Shown here piece by piece: positions 1 through 4,330 of a stretch of DNA of 15,405 nt. The DNA is from a bacterium (lineage in GTDB: Bacteria > Bacteroidota > Bacteroidia > Bacteroidales > Muribaculaceae): NCBI GenBank assembly GCA_004563195.1, contig SFTJ01000088.1, positions 1 through 15,405 on the forward strand, read 5' to 3'. Position 1 is the first letter of the stretch; each line of letters opens with the position of its first letter. The notes beneath the pieces are model-generated. The model saw only the letters and a list, made by a program, of their open reading frames with translations. It was not told the DNA's origin and ran no database searches. The translations under genes and the position numbers were made by a program.

Positions 1-552
1 ACATTGCCTCCACCGTCAAAGGCTGACTATGCGTTTATTCTCCACATCATTTCAATGCTCGCAGACGACGGCGTTGCAGTCACTCTCAACTTTCCCGGTA
101 TTCTGTATCGTGGCAACCGAGAGGGAAAAATTCGTGAGTGCTTAATACGGAAGAACCTCATTGATAGTGTGACGTTGATTGAAGGCGGCTATTTTGAGGA
201 TACAAATGTTGCCACTGCACTAATCGTGTTCAAAAAGAACAAAAGTGATACAAACATAAAGTTCGCAGATCACGAGAAGCAACTTGAGTACACTGCTACA
301 TTTGCCGAAGTAGAGGCTAACGGCTTCAACCTCTCACCCTCATCATACATCATCATCGAGGAGAAGAAGAAAGATGTTGACCCTATCGCCCTTGAAATTA
401 ATGCGAGGACAAACGTATTGCACCAGTTAAATGCTCAGCTCGCTTTTTCTAAACAGGCTATTGAACTTCACTCAATGCTCGGCTTGCCACCGTTACCACC
501 ACTCTCCGAGTTTATCAAAGACATTATGAACATTGTAAACAAATACATTTGA
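1..552 (+). CDS. N6-adenine DNA methyltransferase (HsdM-like), C-terminal part, 5' truncated
   Basis: This frame is open from the first base, so the gene starts upstream of the window. The visible 183 residues match the second half of the type I HsdM/N6-Mtase catalytic domain: SKADYAFILH, then a beta strand and hairpin (GVAVTLNFPGILYRG), EGKIRECLIRKNLIDSV, and a conserved strand near the domain end (VATALIVFKKNK). Enzymes of this family transfer a methyl group from S-adenosylmethionine to adenine N6. The catalytic NPPY/F motif and the AdoMet-binding motif should lie upstream and cannot be checked. The last 50 residues are helical and charged, with no specificity-subunit fold. No HsdS or HsdR follows, so a solitary phage methyltransferase (protection from host restriction, or marking of its own DNA) is likelier than a full restriction system. 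The stop overlaps the dUTPase leader. Family assignment is firm; sequence specificity is unknown. Confidence 0.85.
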   Translation, partial: TLPPPSKADYAFILHIISMLADDGVAVTLNFPGILYRGNREGKIRECLIRKNLIDSVTLIEGGYFEDTNVATALIVFKKNKSDTNIKFADHEKQLEYTATFAEVEANGFNLSPSSYIIIEEKKKDVDPIALEINARTNVLHQLNAQLAFSKQAIELHSMLGLPPLPPLSEFIKDIMNIVNKYI

Positions 553-554
553 CT

Positions 555-998
555 ATGAAAGTAAAATTCAAGAAACTAACGGAATCGGCAATTATGCCGA
601 CAAAAGCGACGGCTGGTTCTGCCGCCTATGACCTCTATGCCGACAGCGATACCATTGTGCTGCCTGGAAGAAGTGCTATATCAACCGGCATAGCAATCGA
701 GTTGCCGAATGGCTATCTTGCTGATGTGCGTCCGCGAAGCGGTTACTCGCTCAAAGGCTTTGCCGGGAATGACACTGCACGCTTTGACTGCGATGTGCTG
801 CTCGGCACTATCGATAGTGATTATCGTGGTAACATCAATGTTATCGTGCGAAACAACGAGATGGCGTTTAATGTCAAAGCCGGACAACGCATTGCTCAAC
901 TCCTCATTCACAAGTGCGAAGATGTGGAGTTTGAAGAAGTAGATGAATTGGCTCCGAGCATCAGAGACTTCAATGGCTTTGGTTCGACAGGTGATTAA
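555..998 (+). CDS. dut: dUTP diphosphatase (trimeric dUTPase)
   Basis: This 147-residue protein has the five dUTPase motifs in order: AAYDLYA (23-29), RPRSG (59-63), GTIDSDYRG (84-92, with Y90 in the uracil-selecting hairpin), GQRIAQLLI (110-118) and RDFNGFGSTG (137-146). It hydrolyses dUTP to dUMP and pyrophosphate, keeping uracil out of phage DNA and supplying dTMP synthesis; active sites form between subunits of a trimer. Length is normal for the family. The segment between motifs 2 and 3 is some residues longer than in the E. coli enzyme. In motif 5 the usual GG pair is NG, which should be tolerated. I chose the ATG at 555; an upstream TTG at 549 would overlap the methyltransferase stop but has no support. 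The gene begins 2 nt after that stop, so the two are probably cotranscribed. Confidence 0.96.
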   Translation: MKVKFKKLTESAIMPTKATAGSAAYDLYADSDTIVLPGRSAISTGIAIELPNGYLADVRPRSGYSLKGFAGNDTARFDCDVLLGTIDSDYRGNINVIVRNNEMAFNVKAGQRIAQLLIHKCEDVEFEEVDELAPSIRDFNGFGSTGD

Positions 999-1016
999 CC
1001 CCTAAACAAAACATAT

Positions 1017-1211
1017 ATGGACCAGAAGAAACAAAATGCAACAAAAAGACGCAGCCCAAAAGTAAAGTCATTCGCTTTCACTGCCGATAAGGTTGTCAAC
1101 GGCGAGGCTGATGAGATGGTAAATGAGTTCAGCGACACTCACAAAGTGACAGTAATCCAATTTGAGCGTGATAAACACCTGTTTATTTACCGAATACTCT
1201 ACTTTGAATGA
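1017..1211 (+). CDS. Small basic hypothetical protein
   Basis: This 64-residue protein is not recognised. Its N-terminus is Lys/Arg-rich and probably disordered (KRRSPKVKS at 11-19), followed by a short acidic-amphipathic segment and a hydrophobic C-terminal strand (KHLFIYRILYF). It has no signal peptide, membrane segment or cysteine motif. The ATG at 1017 follows an A-rich leader (CTAAACAAAACATAT), the usual form for Bacteroidetes genes. The stop lies 1 nt before the ATG of the next gene, so translational coupling is likely. Its position between dUTPase and a DUF4406 gene suggests an accessory nucleotide-metabolism or host-takeover role, but that is only context. Confidence 0.6.
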   Translation: MDQKKQNATKRRSPKVKSFAFTADKVVNGEADEMVNEFSDTHKVTVIQFERDKHLFIYRILYFE

Positions 1212-1212
1212 T

Positions 1213-1479
1213 ATGGGACTATTGAAAGCAATGGAGGCGATGGATTGCTATGTGAACAAACAGAAGAAAGTCGTACAAGACGGCGAAATTCTGCTTTCCT
1301 TGAGCCGTAATGACTACAACCACATTGCAGAAGGATTGATAGTGCTCGCAAAGAATAAGGCTGCTATGCTGAAGAAACTGCCTAAAGATGATTTCAGACG
1401 CAAGTCTTTCGGTTGCGACCTGTATTCAATCAATATGCTACTTGACAACATCCGTAAACAACTCAACAGACAGATATGA
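1213..1479 (+). CDS. Hypothetical protein, small and helical
   Basis: This 88-residue protein has no family I recognise. It looks mostly alpha-helical: a first helix (MGLLKAMEAMDCYVNKQKK), a helix rich in Ala, Leu and Lys (EGLIVLAKNKAAMLKKL) and a C-terminal helix (INMLLDNIRKQLNRQI). I chose the ATG at 1213. The same frame extends upstream to a TTG at 1162, but that would overlap the previous gene by 50 nt, and those extra residues look like shadow sequence. It sits 1 nt after the preceding stop. Its own stop overlaps the next start as ATGA (1476-1479), so it is part of one translationally coupled unit ending in the DUF4406 gene. Confidence 0.62.
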   Translation: MGLLKAMEAMDCYVNKQKKVVQDGEILLSLSRNDYNHIAEGLIVLAKNKAAMLKKLPKDDFRRKSFGCDLYSINMLLDNIRKQLNRQI

Positions 1480-1817
1480 AGATCTATGTTTCCATACCCA
1501 TAACCGGCAGACCGCTCGACGATGCAAAGGCCCACGCCAAAGCAATTGCCGAGCAGTTCGCCGCCCATGGGCACGATGTTATCACACCTTTTGATGTATG
1601 CCCAGACAGTACCAAGCCATACTCTTACTGTATGGGCAGAGACATCGAGGCATTGCTTGGGTGTGATGCCATAGCAATCGGTAATGAGTGGTTCAACTCT
1701 CGAGGATGCCTCCTGGAGAAAGCCGCCGCTGAAATTTATGGCATCAAGATAGTATATGAGAGCTGCTTCTCATTTATGGACTTTTGCACGCTCGTGTATG
1801 ACTATATCAACGATTGA
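1476..1817 (+). CDS. DUF4406 protein, nucleoside 2-deoxyribosyltransferase-like
   Basis: The 113-residue protein matches DUF4406, a flavodoxin-like fold related to nucleoside 2-deoxyribosyltransferases. Diagnostic features are the N-terminal strand and loop IYVSIPITG (3-11), the helix with KAHAKAIAEQFAAHGHDVITP (18-38), SYCMGRDIEALLGCDAI (50-66) and SRGCLLEKAAAEIYGIKIVYE (75-95). Glu81 sits where the deoxyribosyltransferase family has its catalytic glutamate. The family's possible activities are cleavage or transfer of the N-glycosidic bond of deoxynucleosides or their monophosphates; the reaction of DUF4406 members is mostly unproven. The start ATG overlaps the previous stop by 4 nt. The 20 residues after residue 95 extend past the core domain and are hydrophobic/aromatic. 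Cytoplasmic; neighbours suggest nucleotide salvage or modified-base metabolism. Confidence 0.85.
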   Translation: MKIYVSIPITGRPLDDAKAHAKAIAEQFAAHGHDVITPFDVCPDSTKPYSYCMGRDIEALLGCDAIAIGNEWFNSRGCLLEKAAAEIYGIKIVYESCFSFMDFCTLVYDYIND

Positions 1818-1819
1818 AA

Positions 1820-1877
1820 TAAACGACAAAAAATGAATTAAACGCAAATAAATTGAAACTAAACGCAAAAAAATGAA
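1820..1877 (+). repeat. Three imperfect A-rich tandem repeats overlapping a start codon
   Basis: Three similar units start at 1820, 1839 and 1860. Each reads approximately TAAACG(A)CAAA...ATGAA and is 18-19 nt long. The third carries the ATG of the next gene (1873). The first carries an in-frame-independent ATG-AAT-TAA mini-ORF at 1833-1841; the second has TTG in place of ATG. They look like duplicated copies of an A-rich translation initiation region. They could be a multi-copy ribosomal protein S1-type enhancer or an RNA-binding operator; nothing in the sequence decides between these. Confidence 0.6.
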
Positions 1878-2094
1878 GTATAGAATTAAAAAGTACAATC
1901 TTGTTTTTGGCGATTTAAGAGAACCGCTGTTGTGCGAACCATTGACATCCAGCTTGTGCTATGATGCTATCATCTATGCTGTACAAGTAAAGAAATTGTT
2001 CGGCTGGGTAACTGTAAAAGAATTTTGTGACATCTCAGATGAGGAGTTTGCAAGACTTGAAGCCGAGGAACTCCTTGAACTCTTAAACCAATAA
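1873..2094 (+). CDS. Hypothetical protein, small, acidic C-terminus
   Basis: This 73-residue protein is not recognised. It begins with a basic beta-type stretch (MKYRIKKYNLVFG), has a central segment (YAVQVKKLFGWVTVKEF) typical of small beta-rich phage proteins, and ends in an acidic helix (SDEEFARLEAEELLELLNQ). The start is the ATG at 1873, inside the third copy of an A-rich repeat. The stop is 3 nt before the epimerase ATG. No membrane segment or metal motif is present. Confidence 0.65.
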   Translation: MKYRIKKYNLVFGDLREPLLCEPLTSSLCYDAIIYAVQVKKLFGWVTVKEFCDISDEEFARLEAEELLELLNQ

Positions 2095-2097
2095 TCT

Positions 2098-2859
2098 ATG
2101 CAAGTAATTGTAACAGGTAGCGAGGGCTTTGTAGGCAAGGCTCTCGTTGCCGCTCTTGAACGTCGTGGAGTGCAAGTAATCTCCATTGACCGCAAGAACG
2201 GAGCGGAAGTAAGTGAATACTTCACCAGCAATAGCCTGCTCGGCATTGATTGTGTATATCACCTTGCCGCACAGACATCAGTGTTCAATGACAACAAGAA
2301 TGATATTCTGCACGACAATGTAGAAGCCTTCAAGATTGTGTGTGATGCGTGCAAGCGCAATGATGTGAAGCTCGTCTATGCTTCCTCATCGACGGCGAAC
2401 CCTTGTAACACCACATCTCTCTATGGCATCAGCAAGCACTTCGATGAAGAATATGCAAGGTTGTACAATCCCAAAGCCACCGGTGTTCGGCTTCATAATG
2501 TTTACGGACCAAATCCTCGTCAAGGCACTCTTCTTTGGCATCTGACCCACGACAATCCTGTAAAACTTATGAACAGAGGGCACAATGAACGGCATTTTAC
2601 CTACCTTGATGATGTTGTTGAAGGCTTAATCTATGCCTTTGGCTGTAGCAAGCATCTCATCAACGTAGCCAACCCCGAAAAGACCACCATCTACGATTTC
2701 GCTGTGGCGGTGCAAGCCTATAAACCTTTTGATATTGTGCTTGTTAACGAGAAGCGGGAATTTGACAGAATTGTCCAAGAGGTCGATGAAAGCATTTTCA
2801 CTGTACCTTTGCCATACACCAGCGTTGAGAATGGTCTGAAAGCGATATTCAATGGTTAA
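2098..2859 (+). CDS. NAD-dependent epimerase/dehydratase (extended SDR)
   Basis: This 253-residue protein is an extended short-chain dehydrogenase. A Rossmann fold starts at residue 3 with the dinucleotide motif G7-SE-G10-FV-G13. Asp31 closes beta-2 and favours NAD over NADP. HLAAQ (55-59), the strand YASSST (94-99), the catalytic Y109-GIS-K113, the substrate-side RLHNVYGP (131-138) and FTYLDDVVEGL (167-177) are all in place. Relatives are UDP-glucose 4-epimerases and nucleotide-sugar dehydratases, which act in the cytoplasm on NDP-sugars. It is shorter than typical members (about 300-330 residues), mainly in the C-terminal substrate domain, so the substrate cannot be predicted. No glycosyltransferase or sugar nucleotidyltransferase is visible. 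It overlaps the phosphoribosyltransferase gene by 8 nt, which points to a shared pathway. A metabolic role in modifying nucleotides, capsid sugars or host surface is possible. Confidence 0.93.
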   Translation: MQVIVTGSEGFVGKALVAALERRGVQVISIDRKNGAEVSEYFTSNSLLGIDCVYHLAAQTSVFNDNKNDILHDNVEAFKIVCDACKRNDVKLVYASSSTANPCNTTSLYGISKHFDEEYARLYNPKATGVRLHNVYGPNPRQGTLLWHLTHDNPVKLMNRGHNERHFTYLDDVVEGLIYAFGCSKHLINVANPEKTTIYDFAVAVQAYKPFDIVLVNEKREFDRIVQEVDESIFTVPLPYTSVENGLKAIFNG

Positions 2860-3409
2860 GCGTGGCAAGATTATACGAATGGACCGCTGGGATAGGTTGC
2901 CCGGCAAGAATAGGTTGAAGCGTGGGAATGAGCGTTACTGCGACCTCACGCCTCGACCTACATTGCACCGCATCGGCAACATCTATTACACGTCCTTCTA
3001 TCGCAGAACCAAAAGCGGAATGTCATTCGATGAGATAAAGCAGTCGGAATTAGTCGCACACGATTTCGCAGAGGTTGTGTGTGGCTTCCTCCGGTGCTAT
3101 GTCTCATCGTTTAATGATATGTGCATAATCACCACTCCGAGGCGGAGGCATCACGATGGCTTCCACTTCGCCAGTGTTGTGTGTCAGTACATCTCGAAGA
3201 ACCTCAACATTCCATTCTACTGCGATGCTGTCCAGTGCATCAACCGCAGTAGGCTTGAGCCTGACTTTGTGCTGTTACGCCCAATCTGTGAGATGCGAGT
3301 GATTGTGTTCGATGACATCATTACCACAGGTATGACTTTGACCGCAACCGCCAATCTTCTCGACGATCGAGAGCTCGTGTTGAACATCATCGGCATAAAC
3401 AACCGATAA
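2852..3409 (+). CDS. ComF-like phosphoribosyltransferase
   Basis: This 185-residue protein is a type I phosphoribosyltransferase. The PRPP-binding motif is clear: VIVFDDIITTGMTL (150-163), with the paired Asp154-Asp155 that bind ribose hydroxyls. Upstream, CIITTPRRRHHDGFHFASVV (91-110) resembles the P-R-R-(x)n-G-F loop of ComF-type proteins, and NIPFYCDAVQCINR (119-132) corresponds to the following strand. Such enzymes use PRPP to attach or release a base or amine; ComF members have no firmly known substrate. The first 50 residues are basic and may be an added N-terminal region. The start is ATG at 2852, overlapping the epimerase end (ATGGTTAA); an internal ATG at 2879 is possible. It is the last gene before a 287-nt gap and the packaging genes. 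Confidence 0.85.
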   Translation: MVKRGKIIRMDRWDRLPGKNRLKRGNERYCDLTPRPTLHRIGNIYYTSFYRRTKSGMSFDEIKQSELVAHDFAEVVCGFLRCYVSSFNDMCIITTPRRRHHDGFHFASVVCQYISKNLNIPFYCDAVQCINRSRLEPDFVLLRPICEMRVIVFDDIITTGMTLTATANLLDDRELVLNIIGINNR

Positions 3410-3412
3410 ATG

Positions 3413-3544
3413 CTTTCTCCCGATGCAAATTTCAGCCTTATCCGCCCCTCGTTTCATTTGAAAGGGCTTATAAATGGGCTTTATTTGGCTCCAAAATGGC
3501 TTTTTCCGTACATTTTGTAAAAATTTTTGAGGGACGGGAGAAAG
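3413..3544. repeat. Perfect 10-bp inverted repeat bounding a 132-nt segment
   Basis: CTTTCTCCCG at 3413-3422 is the exact reverse complement of CGGGAGAAAG at 3535-3544. A weaker nested pair (CCGCCCCTC at 3442-3450 with GAGGGACGG at 3529-3537) competes with part of the right arm. The arms could close a structured RNA leader or be a protein-binding pair. A chance match of this length in a region this small is unlikely but not excluded. Confidence 0.4.
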
Positions 3545-3592
3545 AAAAATAAATGTTCAAAATAAGATGTCTGAAATGGCAACAAATGCACT

Positions 3593-3637
3593 TAAAATAT
3601 TCCACTTTTTTGTAACAATGCTGTCTAAAATATTCCA
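3593..3637. repeat. 12-bp direct repeat, spacing 33 bp, upstream of the terminase genes
   Basis: TAAAATATTCCA occurs at 3593-3604 and again at 3626-3637. The start-to-start distance of 33 bp is close to three helical turns, so two bound proteins would face the same side of the DNA. The copies lie 60-105 bp before the small terminase ATG, a natural place for an activator or operator pair controlling the late genes. Confidence 0.5.
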
Positions 3638-3696
3638 TTAACTCTGTAATTACTTAAATAGCAATAAAATATACATCATCATAAAAACATCAAAGT

Positions 3697-4098
3697 ATGG
3701 CACGAGCAAAGAACAAAAACGGACTTACGCACCAGCAAGAACTATTTTGTCAGTATGTCGTCGATGCCTATGGCAACAACAAACGTGGCATCCTTGTAAC
3801 GGCGTATAGAATGGCGTATAACTGCAAGAATGATGCGAAGTCAAACACTCATTATGCCAATGCTTCACGCTTGATGAGTGATAGCAAGATAACAGCAAGG
3901 ATTGAGCAACTGAGAGAAGAACAGTCACAGCTTGCCACAATCAGCCGTGAGCGCATCATCAGCGACGACGTGGAGATACTCAACATTGACCCTCTCGACT
4001 TATGGATACAAGACGAGAACAGCGGTCTTACCAAAGAAGATAAGAGTACACCTCAAGTTCATTCGTGTCGGAAAGAGACTAATTCCAGATGTCGATAA
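3697..4098 (+). CDS. Terminase small subunit, N-terminal part (reading frame changes near 4030)
   Basis: Residues 1-110 are a phage terminase small subunit of the kind that binds pac/cos DNA and recruits the large subunit: LTHQQELFCQYVVD (10-23), TAYRMAYNC (35-43), ANASRLMSDSKITARIEQLREE (54-75), then RERIISDDVEILNIDPLDLW (84-103). The gene lies directly upstream of the large subunit, as expected. After about residue 111 this frame yields an improbable Ser/Thr/Arg-rich tail (ending NSRCR) and stops at 4098. The natural continuation, LPKKIRVHLKFIRVGKRL and onward, is in the +1 frame and runs to 4222. The real product is therefore either a shifted 174-residue protein or the gene is mutated. The ATG at 3697 follows an A-rich leader. 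Confidence 0.85.
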   Translation: MARAKNKNGLTHQQELFCQYVVDAYGNNKRGILVTAYRMAYNCKNDAKSNTHYANASRLMSDSKITARIEQLREEQSQLATISRERIISDDVEILNIDPLDLWIQDENSGLTKEDKSTPQVHSCRKETNSRCR

Positions 4099-4222
4099 AG
4101 ATGCTGCTAAGAAGAGACTGATTGATGTCCTCGGATTTGCTTCAGCCAAAGACATCAATGTTACCACCAACAGCAATGTCAGCGGTGAGTTACGCATCGG
4201 TTTTGAGGAAGATGAAGAATAG
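4028..4222 (+). CDS. Terminase small subunit, C-terminal part in the +1 frame
   Basis: This frame encodes a C-terminal segment with family character: PKKIRVHLKFIRVGKRLI, then PDVDKDAAKKRLIDVLGF and SAKDIN, closing with GELRIGFEEDEE. The phrase VDKDAAKKRLIDVLG is typical of the region after DPLDLW in these proteins. It has no credible start: the upstream part of the frame reads as shadow of the N-terminal frame, and the only early start is a TTG at 3932. One skipped base joins the two parts. A CTT at 4027-4029 slipping onto TTA (4028-4030), then CCA, would give SGLPKKIR. Other crossover points up to about 4056 work equally well. It may be a point mutation, a small deletion, an assembly error or true recoding. 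Confidence 0.6.
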   Translation, partial: LPKKIRVHLKFIRVGKRLIPDVDKDAAKKRLIDVLGFASAKDINVTTNSNVSGELRIGFEEDEE

Positions 4223-4330
4223 CAAAGTGTAATACAAGGAATTTTGTGTCATTATGTAAAGTTTCTTCGTATATCGAATACTGAGAATTGTAGCAAAATG
4301 TCAGCGAAAGACCTAAAAACTTAAATTTCT

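Larger units (their letters stand above)
3410..3696. promoter_or_regulatory. AT-rich intergenic control region before the packaging genes
   Basis: This is the longest gene-free stretch of the window and separates the metabolic genes from the structural genes, so it probably carries the promoter for the packaging/head operon. It holds a 10-bp inverted repeat with far-apart arms, a 10-bp A5T5 palindrome at 3519-3528, and two copies of a 12-bp direct repeat. I see no clean match to the Bacteroides primary promoter (TTTG at -33, TAnnTTTG at -7), no convincing intrinsic terminator and no small ORF worth calling. Promoter placement is inference. Confidence 0.45.

Noticed and set aside
1..552. Complete type I restriction-modification system
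   Set aside because: Only the methyltransferase end is visible and the next gene is a dUTPase; no HsdS or HsdR follows.
3501..3530. Bacteroides-type promoter (TAnnTTTG) around the A5T5 palindrome
   Set aside because: The nearest candidates each miss a consensus base and lack a properly spaced TTTG element.
3932..4030. Separate gene starting with TTG at 3932 in the +1 frame of the small terminase
   Set aside because: The first 30 or so residues (Ser/Thr-rich, WRYSTLTLSTYGYK) look like shadow sequence; only the later part resembles a terminase, so it is treated as a shifted continuation.
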